Source: HXMU1420-2 sp017643305
Lineage (GTDB): Bacteria > Pseudomonadota > Alphaproteobacteria > Rhodobacterales > Rhodobacteraceae
Assembly (NCBI GenBank): GCA_965217135.1
Contig: OZ244249.1
Location: 1,984,001 to 2,048,000, forward strand
DNA: 64,000 nucleotides
Direction: 5' to 3'
The notes under the pieces were generated by a model, which was not told the DNA's origin, ran no database searches, and saw nothing but the letters and a program-made list of their open reading frames with translations. Positions 8,103-15,869 of this stretch are shown piece after piece (position 1 is the stretch's first letter; each line of letters starts with the position of its first letter). The position numbers and the translations under genes are program-made.

Positions 8103-8882
8103 TCAGAGGTCCAGTTCGACCCAGACCGGTACGTGATCTGACGGCTTTTCACGGCCTCGGACATGCACGTCGATCTGGCAATCCAGCAGCAGGTCGGCGC
8201 ATTGTGGGGTCAGCAGAAAGTGGTCGATGCGGATGCCATCGCCCCGTTCCCACGACCCGGCCTGATAATCCCAGAAACTGTAGTGTCCGCCACCGCGGAC
8301 GCGGGCGCGGAACGCCTCGGTGAAGCCTAGGTTTACGATCCGACGGAAGGCGGCGCGCGCTTCCGGCCGGAACAGGGCGTCTTCGGTCCAGGCTTTGGGA
8401 CGGTTGGCGTCTTCGGCCAGCGGGATGATGTTGTAGTCACCGGCCATCAGAGCGACCTCTTCACTGGCCAGCAGGTCCGCGGCACGGGCGGCCAGCCGGT
8501 CCATCCAGGCAAGCTTGTAGTTAAATTTCGGCCCCGGTGCCGGGTTTCCGTTGGGCAGGTACAGCCCGCAGATGCGGATCGCACGTTTGCCCACCACCGT
8601 CGCCTCGATCCAGCGCGCCTGTTCGTCGCTGTCATCGCCGGGCAGGCCGCGTGTGACATCTTCCAGCGGTAGTTTGGACAGGATGGCAACGCCGTTGAAG
8701 CTTTTTTGCCCATGAGTTTCAACGTTGTAGCCGCGTTCCTCGAACATCTCGCGCGGGAAGTTTTCGTCGATCGACTTGATTTCCTGCAACAGCACCACGT
8801 CGGGCTGGGCTTCATCCAGCCAGTCGGGCAGGGCCTGAATGCGGGCCTTGATGCCGTTGATGTTGAATGTGGCGATCTTCAT
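8103..8882 (-). CDS. xth: Exodeoxyribonuclease III
   Basis: The protein begins MKIATFNINGIKAR, the exact family N-terminus, so the start is placed at 8882 although the frame stays open to 9071. At 259 residues it has the usual length. Catalytic landmarks of the ExoIII/AP-endonuclease fold are visible: LLQEIKS (metal-binding Glu), LMAGDYNI (Asp/Asn), and the terminal SDHVPVWVEL (Asp-His pair). It is a base-excision-repair AP endonuclease and 3'-5' exonuclease. It converges with the monooxygenase gene. Its promoter lies in the palindrome-rich region 8883-9221. Confidence 0.93.
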   Translation of the reverse strand: MKIATFNINGIKARIQALPDWLDEAQPDVVLLQEIKSIDENFPREMFEERGYNVETHGQKSFNGVAILSKLPLEDVTRGLPGDDSDEQARWIEATVVGKRAIRICGLYLPNGNPAPGPKFNYKLAWMDRLAARAADLLASEEVALMAGDYNIIPLAEDANRPKAWTEDALFRPEARAAFRRIVNLGFTEAFRARVRGGGHYSFWDYQAGSWERGDGIRIDHFLLTPQCADLLLDCQIDVHVRGREKPSDHVPVWVELDL

Positions 8883-9015
8883 GGCAGCCTCCGCATCAGT
8901 TCCCTGTTCTATCGCTGATCCGCCGCGCGCGGGCAAGCGGATGTGGACGGGAAGCGATCTGCGCAAAATTGCAATCCATGACGGTGATTTGCATAGCTTG
9001 CTGTGCAAATTCGCC

Positions 9016-9033
9016 CAGATCAGCTCTGATCTG
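9016..9033. promoter_or_regulatory. Perfect 8-bp-arm palindrome, operator candidate
   Basis: CAGATCAG, CT, CTGATCTG forms a perfect inverted repeat with a 2-base centre, too tight for an RNA loop and therefore more like a protein-binding site. It lies about 190 bp upstream of the FSSGS-repeat gene and 134 bp upstream of xth, so it could serve either. Confidence 0.45.
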
Positions 9034-9037
9034 TACC

Positions 9038-9046
9038 TGTGGATAA
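9038..9046 (-). promoter_or_regulatory. DnaA-box consensus match
   Basis: TGTGGATAA is the exact reverse complement of the canonical TTATCCACA DnaA box. A second near-match, TGTGGACAA, lies at 9114-9122. Two boxes in an AT-rich intergenic region may reflect DnaA control of a flanking promoter. An origin is unlikely, because none of the usual origin-linked genes are here. A 9-mer can also occur by chance. Confidence 0.4.
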
Positions 9047-9221
9047 ATTTTTTTGTGCGCTTCCGCGTCAATTTGTTTGAATTTTTCGCCAGATTGTTGG
9101 CGCGTGACGCTCATGTGGACAACTTGTGCGCCAACACATCCTTAGGAAGAAATAACTTTTTACCTACATGTTAAGCGAGCAGTCTTGATTGGGCGTTCAA
9201 CCAAACAGCAGGAGAAAACCC

Positions 9222-9644
9222 ATGACCGCACTTCGCAAAGTATACGAAACCGTTGCCGCTAACACCACGACAACCCCCAGCGCCAGCCTGTTCGATGGCG
9301 ATGGCATATTCCTGTTTTCCTCTGGTTCCACCCCGTCCTGTAGCGCCGACGCTATGCAGGGCGATCTGACCCAGATGTATTCATCAGGTTCTGCCCCGGT
9401 CGCAGGTCGTGAAACCATGGTCGGTGAAGGGGTTGAAATGTTTTCTTCCGGCTCTTCTCCCAGAGCGTCCGCTGCGTTGACCGGTGATCTGGTGCACATG
9501 TTTTCATCGGGTTCGGCCCCTGTTGCCAGCAGCGAAACGTTGACCGGTGAGGGCACGCAGATGTTTTCCTCCGGGTCGGCCCCGGTTGCGGCCAGCGATG
9601 GACTGAGCGGTGACAAGACGGAAATGTTCTCTTCCGGCAGCTGA
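9222..9644 (+). CDS. FSSGS-repeat small protein, function unknown
   Basis: This 140-residue protein has a 23-residue leader-like N-terminus (MTALRKVYETVAANTTTTPS...) followed by six near-identical units of 20-21 residues. The consensus is G-[DE]-x-x-x-[ML]-[FY]-S-S-G-S-x-P. The FSSGS cores sit at residues 32-36, 53-57 (YSSGS), 74-78, 94-98, 115-119 and 136-140. The protein ends exactly on the last core. There is no signal peptide or transmembrane helix. AGGAGA precedes the ATG at 9222. It is followed by an interrupted uncharacterised gene and a DMT transporter. I recall similar repeat proteins as an uncharacterised Roseobacter family (possibly DUF6749) but cannot verify this. A leader plus repeated cores resembles multi-core peptide precursors, but also short beta-solenoids. 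The function is unknown. Confidence 0.85.
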   Translation: MTALRKVYETVAANTTTTPSASLFDGDGIFLFSSGSTPSCSADAMQGDLTQMYSSGSAPVAGRETMVGEGVEMFSSGSSPRASAALTGDLVHMFSSGSAPVASSETLTGEGTQMFSSGSAPVAASDGLSGDKTEMFSSGS

Positions 9645-9709
9645 ACCGTGTGAGGCCCAAGCGTTGGACACGGGGCGTTCAGATAGCGCCGTTTGAAAAG
9701 GAAAAATTT

Positions 9710-10786
9710 ATGTCGAATGTCATCCATCTGAACGTTCCGTCCCCGCGCCAAAGCCAGCAATCGCGCCACGGCGCGTTGCTGGACCTGTTTAGCCACAACC
9801 GTCGCTTTGCGGACGATGTGTTCTGGCTCAAGGAAAACGCAGAGCTTTTGAACATCCTCGAATGTTCCGGGGCCAAGCTGGGATCCGACACTCCGGCTGC
9901 GCATGACGGGTTTTATGCCACTGTCGAACAGCGAATGGGTTTTTTCCCCCAGTAATACCGCTTCTTGCTGTCGATTTGCCTGGACCTTGAAGATCTGGGA
10001 CATCCCGGCCAGAAGGGCGAAGCCCTGGTGCACTGGGCTGCGCAGCAGGGGCTGGCTGATGCGGAACTGTCTGATCTGCAACGCGCAGAGGCCCGCAGGC
10101 TGATGGCCCGGCGCGAGGTGGATCCGTTCCCGGATGACACAAGCCTGACCCATCGGCTGCACGCATTTATCGACCGGTCCGCCACCTTTGCACTGCCCAA
10201 CAAGAAAGCCGCCTATGAGCTGACCCATATCGTGTTTTACCTCAGCGAATATGGCCGCCGTGATCCGGGCCTGTCAGACGCTGCAATCAGCAGCCTCGAA
10301 TACGCAGGCATCCTTGCCTATCTCGACCAGAACACTGACCTGCTGGCAGAAATCCGTGTGGCCCTGCGGTTCGCCGGGCATACCCCGTCACAGATCTGGG
10401 AGGACTGGATTGCGCTGGACATGGCGAAGTTTGCCATCGTCTCCGGCCCGCAGGCGGATGTGCAGGACGATTACCACGACTATTTCGTCTGCAACTGGCT
10501 GATGGCCCAGTCTGGGCGCGGGGGCTTTAGTGCACCGGTTCAGCCGGAACCAACCAGTTTCCACCGCTCTGCGCTGCGCAGTGGCACCCTGCGGCGGATG
10601 TCCGAATGCATGTTTGAAATGGCCGGGGACCGCACTGATGACTGGCAACAGATGCGCCCGCTGCTGCAAACCATGCTGTCCGAAGACGGGCATGACATCC
10701 TCTGCCGGGCCGAAGAAAGTACGGACAAGTTCGATGCGTTTTATGCCGGGTTCGCGCGCACCGGTCTGCAGGGGGTTGCCCTGTGA
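9710..10786 (+). pseudogene. Uncharacterised Roseobacter protein (DUF6902-like), interrupted by in-frame TAA
   Basis: One reading frame runs from ATG 9710 (AAAAGGA site upstream) to TGA at 10784-10786, broken only by TAA at 9953-9955 (codon 82). The two halves, 81 and 276 residues, are in the same frame and read smoothly across the stop (RMGFFPQ, stop, YRFLLSICLDLEDLG), so this is a substitution rather than a frameshift. The restored protein would be 358 residues, helical and soluble, with no signal peptide and no recognised catalytic motif. From memory it resembles the Rhodobacteraceae-only DUF6902 family, unverified. A TTG at 9965 could allow reinitiation. The downstream DMT gene overlaps its 3' end by 4 bp. 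It could be a pseudogene, a sequencing error or a readthrough gene. Confidence 0.72.
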
Positions 10787-11682
10787 CCGTGCTGGCCGCT
10801 CGGTCTGCCGCCAACGGTGCGCTGTTCGGCGCGGTTCTGACTATACTCTACACAGGGCTTATTGCCGGCGCCGACGCGATTACCAAGCTGATCGCGGGCG
10901 GCTATGCCGCACCTCAGCTTTACGCCTTCAGCGGGCTGATCGTGATCGGGCTGAGCCTTCTGGCCGACCGCCACAAAACCCAACGGCGCGGTTTGTGTAC
11001 ATCCTGCCCATGGGCGATGGCGCTGCGGTCCGGGGCCACGGTGGTGGCGGCGCTGGCGTTCTTTCATGCGTTCCGGCTGCTGCCGTTTGCCGAGGTTTTC
11101 CTGTTCATCGGCCTGATGCCGGTGCTGGCGGGAATAATGTCGGGTCCGGTGCTCGGCGAATATGTGCGCCCTGCGGCCATGGTGGCGCTGGCGGCGGGCT
11201 TCGGCGGAGTGGCGTTTCTGTTTCCGGACGGAATCGCGTCGGTGTCCGTCGGTCATGCATGGGCGGCGCTGGCGGCGGTGTCGGGTACGTTTTCAATGGT
11301 TCTGGCGCGCTATATCGGGCGGTTCGAAGTCAATGCGCTGGCGCAGGTGTTCTACCCCAATCTCGCACTGTGCGGGACCATGGCGCTCGCGTTGCCCTTT
11401 GTCTGGCAGCCCATGCCGGCTGCGGATTTCATCTGGGTTGCGGGGTATGCCGCGCTGCTCTTTGCTGCCCGCTGGGTGCTGGTGGAGGCGCTACGTAGGC
11501 TTGCCGCCTATGCCGTAACGCCCCTGATGAACCTGCAATTTGTCTGGATGGCCGTAATCGGTGCGATCGGGTTTGGAGAGTTTCCGGGGCCCGCCACATT
11601 TATCGGCGTGGGCGTGATCATGCTGTCGGGAGCCTACCTGGTTTGGGACCAGTTCGCCTCGAAATCTGCTCAGATGGGTTGA
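10783..11682 (+). CDS. DMT superfamily transporter (EamA-type)
   Basis: This 299-residue protein has about ten hydrophobic helices in two five-helix EamA-like halves, typical of drug/metabolite transporters that export amino acids, metabolites or drugs. The GTG start at 10783 overlaps the stop of the preceding gene (GTGA), implying translational coupling with the interrupted DUF6902-like gene and, further up, the FSSGS-repeat gene. The stop at 11682 abuts the erpA stop on the opposite strand with no gap. The substrate is unknown. Its operon partners make it a candidate exporter for whatever that cluster makes or handles. Confidence 0.85.
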   Translation: MTVLAARSAANGALFGAVLTILYTGLIAGADAITKLIAGGYAAPQLYAFSGLIVIGLSLLADRHKTQRRGLCTSCPWAMALRSGATVVAALAFFHAFRLLPFAEVFLFIGLMPVLAGIMSGPVLGEYVRPAAMVALAAGFGGVAFLFPDGIASVSVGHAWAALAAVSGTFSMVLARYIGRFEVNALAQVFYPNLALCGTMALALPFVWQPMPAADFIWVAGYAALLFAARWVLVEALRRLAAYAVTPLMNLQFVWMAVIGAIGFGEFPGPATFIGVGVIMLSGAYLVWDQFASKSAQMG

Positions 11683-12006
11683 TTACATCGAAAACGACGT
11701 GCCGCAGCCACAGCTGGAGGTCGCGTTCGGATTCTCGATGATAAACCGCGCGCCGATCAGTTCTTCGGAAAAATCGATGGTCGCGTTTTCCAGAAAGGGC
11801 AGGGAGATTGCGTCGATCAGCACCTTTTCTCCTGCGCCTTCCAGCACAAGGTCATCGTCCTTCTGGGTGTCCAGCGCAATTTCGTATTGAAACCCGGAAC
11901 AACCGCCACCTTCGACAGCGACGCGCAGCGCCTGGCCCTGGGCCGCAGCGCCAATTTCCGACAGGCGCTCAAACGCGCGCGAGGTGACTTTAGGGGGCAG
12001 GTTCAA
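11683..12006 (-). CDS. erpA: Iron-sulfur cluster insertion protein, ErpA/IscA type
   Basis: This A-type Fe-S carrier protein carries the invariant cysteines as GGGCSGFQY and, near the C-terminus, SSCGCG, within the HesB fold. It accepts or donates [2Fe-2S]/[4Fe-4S] clusters to apo-enzymes in the cytoplasm. I prefer the TTG at 12006, which gives MNLPPKVTSRAF (the usual family N-terminus), with GGAGAT 4 bases upstream, for 107 residues. An ATG at 12042 would add 12 atypical residues. It is divergent from the dGTPase-like gene and converges end to end with the DMT transporter. Confidence 0.9.
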   Translation of the reverse strand: MNLPPKVTSRAFERLSEIGAAAQGQALRVAVEGGGCSGFQYEIALDTQKDDDLVLEGAGEKVLIDAISLPFLENATIDFSEELIGARFIIENPNATSSCGCGTSFSM

Positions 12007-12082
12007 CGAAATCTCCAGCAGTTTGATCTGCGTACGAAACACAATATAGAAAACACCGGGACAGGCGACAAGGACATGTGCA

Positions 12083-13231
12083 ATGCGGGCAGCATATGCA
12101 TCCGACCCGGCGCGGACACGCGGACGGCTGGTGGTAGAAGAAGAGAGCGCGTTTCGCTCCTGTTTTCAAAGGGACCGGGACCGGATCATCCATGCCAGTG
12201 CATTCCGGCGGCTGAAGCACAAAACGCAGGTTTTTGTTGAACACGAAGGCGATAATTACCGCACGCGGCTGACGCATTCCATCGAAGTGGCACAGGTGGC
12301 CCGTACCATTGCTGGGGCGCTGGGGCTGAACCAGGAACTGACCGAAGCCGTGGCGTTGGCGCACGACCTGGGCCACACACCTTTCGGACATACGGGGGAA
12401 GACGCGTTGCACGCGCTCATGGCCCCGTATGGCGGGTTTGATCACAACGCGCAGGCGATCCGCATCGTCACCCAGCTGGAGCAGCATTATGCCGGATTTG
12501 ACGGCTTGAACCTCACCTGGGAAACCCTTGAAGGCATTGCAAAACATAATGGTCCAGTAATTGGCGAACTGCCCTGGGCGCTGGATGCGTGCAATGCGGT
12601 GTTTGACCTGGAACTGCACACCCATGCCAGTGCAGAAGCGCAGGTTGCCGCATTGGCCGATGACATCGCATACAACAATCACGACCTACATGATGGCCTG
12701 CGCGCCGGGCTGTTCACCGATGATGATATCCTTGCACTGCCCATTGTCGGTGCGGCTTATGCCGAGGTGGACAGCCTCTGGCCCGATCTCGACCCGCGCC
12801 GCCGCCGTCACGAAGCGCTGCGGCGGGTTTTTGGCCTCATGGTTTCGGACGTGATCGACACCTCCCGCGGAGCGCTGGAGAACACAGGCGCGCTGTCGGT
12901 CGAGGAGATTCGCACCTGCGGGCACGCGGTGATCCGGTTTTCTCCAGCGCTGTGGTCCGATCTGCAAGAAATTCGGGCATTTCTGTTCACCAGCATGTAC
13001 CGCGCCCCGTTCGTCATGCAGAAACGCAAGGAAGTCACGCAGGTTGTTGAAGACCTGTTTCCGCTGTTTTTGGCCCGGCCCGACCTGCTGCCACAGCGCT
13101 GGCAAGCAGAAGTTGCGCGCGCGGGTAGCGAAAAAGTCTTGGCGCGCATGGTAAGTGATTACATTGCCGGCATGACAGACCGGTACGCCTTGCAAAGCCA
13201 CGCAAGACTGCTGGGGAGCGGGTTTGTGTGA
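12083..13231 (+). CDS. dgt: Deoxyguanosinetriphosphate triphosphohydrolase-like protein
   Basis: This 382-residue HD-domain protein shows the dGTPase signature: RDRIIHASAFRRLKHKTQVF, then the metal-binding residues in RTRLTHSIEVAQ, ALAHDLGHTPFGH (the HD pair) and DDIAYNNHDLHDG (the distal Asp). The family hydrolyses dNTPs to nucleosides and triphosphate, or acts as a nucleotide-sensing phosphohydrolase. It starts 76 bp from the divergent erpA start. AAGGA precedes the ATG by about 9 bases. erpA, dgt and argS are commonly clustered in Rhodobacterales. Confidence 0.92.
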   Translation: MRAAYASDPARTRGRLVVEEESAFRSCFQRDRDRIIHASAFRRLKHKTQVFVEHEGDNYRTRLTHSIEVAQVARTIAGALGLNQELTEAVALAHDLGHTPFGHTGEDALHALMAPYGGFDHNAQAIRIVTQLEQHYAGFDGLNLTWETLEGIAKHNGPVIGELPWALDACNAVFDLELHTHASAEAQVAALADDIAYNNHDLHDGLRAGLFTDDDILALPIVGAAYAEVDSLWPDLDPRRRRHEALRRVFGLMVSDVIDTSRGALENTGALSVEEIRTCGHAVIRFSPALWSDLQEIRAFLFTSMYRAPFVMQKRKEVTQVVEDLFPLFLARPDLLPQRWQAEVARAGSEKVLARMVSDYIAGMTDRYALQSHARLLGSGFV

Positions 13232-13286
13232 CAGGGCCGTGTTTCGGTCTCGACCATTCTCAGAATGGGATGACTGCCGGTCTGGT

Positions 13287-13829
13287 CTATTCGACCCCGA
13301 TAAAGACCACTGCCCAGACCTGCAATGCATCAAGTTCTTCCTGCAGCGCCGCATCTTCCTGCGGGGGATAGATGATGGTGGCAGGTCCAAACCCGCCCAA
13401 CCCGAGAGGCCGTCCGTTGGCATGGGTGGCGAGAATTGGGCGTAACCCGATCTGGTTGTCCCACGTGATGTCCACTTGGTAACCGTCCAGCGCAACAGGT
13501 TTTGCCGTGCGCTCTGCCGCGCCGGCAGCGGTCATCACAGCGGCCAGGTAAGGACCGGTGAAGGTGACATCGCGCATTGCACCGAATTCGGCTAGCGTAA
13601 TCTGACCCTGTTCCATTTCAGCCAGCGCGGCATCGTCAAACCCGACTGCCGTTGCAAAATTCAGATCGAGAAAGCCGAAAAACCCGACATCGTCTTCGTG
13701 CCCTGGCGGCATATTGCCTTCGGGGAGATCACCGCCAACGGTCACCAGCACCCGGCCTTGGGGCGCCGGCATGTCTGCAAGGGCGGCAAAGCCAAAGGCG
13801 GCAATCAGCATGGCTAGCAAAACACGCAT
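13287..13829 (-). CDS. Periplasmic protein resembling a molybdopterin-binding (SUOX-fold) domain
   Basis: The start at 13829 gives MRVLLAMLIAAFGFAALA followed by DMPAPQ, a clean Sec signal peptide; the longer frame to 13877 would hide it. The mature protein of about 160 residues has the segment order of small sulfite-oxidase-fold domains. A VLVTVGGDL strand comes first, then a FDDAALAEM segment, VTFTGPYLAAVMTAAGA, and a PATIIYPPQ strand near the end. I see no cysteine in the mature part able to ligate molybdenum. It may therefore be a cofactor-free ligand-binding version, as often found beside sensor kinases, but none is adjacent. The function is unknown. Confidence 0.75.
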   Translation of the reverse strand: MRVLLAMLIAAFGFAALADMPAPQGRVLVTVGGDLPEGNMPPGHEDDVGFFGFLDLNFATAVGFDDAALAEMEQGQITLAEFGAMRDVTFTGPYLAAVMTAAGAAERTAKPVALDGYQVDITWDNQIGLRPILATHANGRPLGLGGFGPATIIYPPQEDAALQEELDALQVWAVVFIGVE

Positions 13830-13897
13830 TCTTTGGTCCTTTTCTCGGAACTTTAGCTGTTTACAAATTGCATACACCTGTCAACGACCGGGGATAT

Positions 13898-13911
13898 GTG
13901 AACCGGTTCAC
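13898..13911. promoter_or_regulatory. Perfect 14-bp palindrome, LacI-type operator candidate
   Basis: GTGAACCGGTTCAC is fully self-complementary with a central CCGG, the layout of LacI/GalR-family operators. It lies in the 212-bp divergent region between the periplasmic SUOX-fold gene (69 bp upstream of its start) and argS (131 bp upstream). The minus-strand gene is the more likely target, since argS is normally housekeeping. Confidence 0.5.
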
Positions 13912-14041
13912 GGTATTGGCTTGCCCGGATATCGTGAAAGTTCCGGCAGAAAGCCCGTCAGCGGCCGTGCTTTGCTGCATCTACATTGACCTTCCGTACC
14001 CGGATGGTACACGCAGGCTCAAGTTTTAGGGAATATCCGAG

Positions 14042-15787
14042 ATGAACCTTTTTGCTGATATCCGCGCTTTGGTGCTGGATGCGTTGAAGCAGATGCAAGC
14101 CGAAGGCGCGTTGCTGGAGCGATTGAGCTTTGACAACGTAGCCGTCGAACCCCCGCGTGATGCCGCCCATGGTGATATGGCCACAAACGCGGCGATGGTT
14201 CTTGCCAAACCCGCCAAGATGAAGCCGCGAGATATTGCCGAAACGCTGGCGGGCAAGCTGGCGGCGGATGACCGGATTGTATCGGCCGAGGTTGCTGGCC
14301 CCGGGTTCCTGAACCTGCGGCTGGCTGATGCGGCCTGGCAGGGCGTGCTGGAGGCGATTCTGCGCAATGGCACTGCCTATGGACGCTCCATCATGGGGCA
14401 GAACGCGCGGGTGAACGTGGAATTTGTATCTGCGAACCCTACCGGTCCGTTGCATGTAGGGCACACGCGCGGCGCCGTGTTTGGTGATGCGCTGGCAGCG
14501 CTGCTGGATTACGCAGGCTTTGATGTCACGCGCGAATACTACATCAACGACGGTGGCGCGCAGGTCGATGTGCTGGCCCGATCGGTCTACCTGCGGTACC
14601 TAGAAGCGCACGGGCAGGACGTCGCATTCGAAGACGGCACATATCCCGGCGACTACCTGATCCCGGTGGGAGAGGCTTTGAAAGTCAAGGTGGGCGACGC
14701 TTATGTCGACCAACCCGAAGATGTCTGGCTTGTGGAGGTGCGCAATTTCTCCACTGACGCAATGATGGACCTGATCCGCGAAGACCTGTCACAGCTTGGC
14801 GTCAAGATGGATATCTTTTATTCGGAAAAGTCGCTTTACGGCACAGGACGGATTGAAGCCGCCATCGACTCGCTAAAGGACAAGGGCCTGATCTACGAAG
14901 GCGTGCTGGAACCCCCGAAGGGCAAGAAACCAGAGGACTGGGAGCCGCGCGAACAAACGCTGTTCAAATCCACTGAACATGGCGATGATGTGGACCGTCC
15001 GATCAAGAAGTCGGATGGCAGTTGGACCTATTTCGCGCCTGACATTGCCTACCATTATGACAAGGTTTCCAGAGGCTTCGACGCGCTAATTGATGTGTTT
15101 GGTGCGGACCATGGCGGATACGTTAAACGTATGAAGGCCGCGGTATCGGCGTTGTCAGATGGCAAGGTGCCGCTGGATATCAAGCTCACGCAGCTGGTGA
15201 AGCTGTTCAAGAATGGCGAGCCGTTCAAGATGTCCAAACGGGCAGGCACATTTGTGACCCTGCGCGATGTGGTCGATCAGGTCGGTCCGGACGTGACCCG
15301 GTTCGTCATGCTGACCCGCAAGAATGACGCTCCACTGGATTTCGATTTCGACAAGGTGCTGGAACAGAGCCGTGAAAATCCCGTCTTTTACGTGCAATAC
15401 GCCCATGCCCGGGTGATGAGCGTGCTGCGTCGTTGTGCGGATGAAGGCATCGCCGCTGATGATGCGACTCTGCAAGTCGCGGACTTGTCAGGCCTGACCC
15501 ATGAGGCTGAACTGACCGTGGCGCGCAAGCTGGCCGAATGGCCGCGTCTGGTTGAGATTGCTGCCCGCACCAACGAACCGCATCGGGTGGCGTTTTACCT
15601 GTATGAACTTGCTGGGGATTTCCATGCCCTGTGGAACCGGGGCAATGAGTTGCCCGAACTGCGCTTCATCCAGGATGATGGCGCTACCGCAAGCCAGCCG
15701 AAAATCGCGCTTGCGCGGGCCGTTTCCGTTGTCATTTCCGCCGGTCTTGGTATTCTTGGCGTAGAACCGGCGCAAGAGATGCGGTGA
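14042..15787 (+). CDS. argS: Arginyl-tRNA synthetase
   Basis: This 581-residue class I synthetase has an N-terminal Add1 domain, the HIGH-type motif in NPTGPLHVGHTRGAVFGD, the KMSKS-type loop in PFKMSKRAGTFVTLRDV, and a C-terminal DALR anticodon-binding domain (YVQYAHARV onward). It charges tRNA-Arg. The ATG at 14042 follows an AT-rich leader. Length and motif order are normal. It heads the argS-SPOR-nagZ-scpA-scpB run. Confidence 0.96.
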   Translation: MNLFADIRALVLDALKQMQAEGALLERLSFDNVAVEPPRDAAHGDMATNAAMVLAKPAKMKPRDIAETLAGKLAADDRIVSAEVAGPGFLNLRLADAAWQGVLEAILRNGTAYGRSIMGQNARVNVEFVSANPTGPLHVGHTRGAVFGDALAALLDYAGFDVTREYYINDGGAQVDVLARSVYLRYLEAHGQDVAFEDGTYPGDYLIPVGEALKVKVGDAYVDQPEDVWLVEVRNFSTDAMMDLIREDLSQLGVKMDIFYSEKSLYGTGRIEAAIDSLKDKGLIYEGVLEPPKGKKPEDWEPREQTLFKSTEHGDDVDRPIKKSDGSWTYFAPDIAYHYDKVSRGFDALIDVFGADHGGYVKRMKAAVSALSDGKVPLDIKLTQLVKLFKNGEPFKMSKRAGTFVTLRDVVDQVGPDVTRFVMLTRKNDAPLDFDFDKVLEQSRENPVFYVQYAHARVMSVLRRCADEGIAADDATLQVADLSGLTHEAELTVARKLAEWPRLVEIAARTNEPHRVAFYLYELAGDFHALWNRGNELPELRFIQDDGATASQPKIALARAVSVVISAGLGILGVEPAQEMR

Positions 15788-15869
15788 CAAGCCGTCCAAG
15801 ACCGCCGGACCTGAGGCAGAAAAGATCACCGGCCATGCTGTTTAGCATGGATCGGGCAGCGAGGCGGAC

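Larger units (their letters stand above)
8883..9221. other. Palindrome-rich divergent intergenic region with DnaA-box-like motifs
   Basis: This 339-bp region separates xth (minus) from the FSSGS-repeat gene (plus). It holds inverted repeats ATTTGCA/TGCAAAT (8987-9010), CAGATCAG/CTGATCTG (9016-9033) and TGTTGGCGC/GCGCCAACA (9095-9136). A perfect DnaA-box sequence TGTGGATAA lies at 9038-9046, a one-mismatch box TGTGGACAA at 9114-9122 inside the last repeat, and a weaker one TGTGGACGG at 8942-8950. AT-rich runs lie between them. No credible ORF was found. It probably carries the promoters of both flanking genes. Confidence 0.6.

Noticed and set aside
8942..9136. Chromosome origin
   Set aside because: Only one perfect and one near-perfect DnaA box, and none of the usual origin-linked genes nearby; kept only as a regulatory observation.
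9710..9955. Separate 81-residue gene ahead of a TTG-started gene
   Set aside because: Both pieces share one frame and read as one protein across the TAA, so a single interrupted gene is the simpler account.
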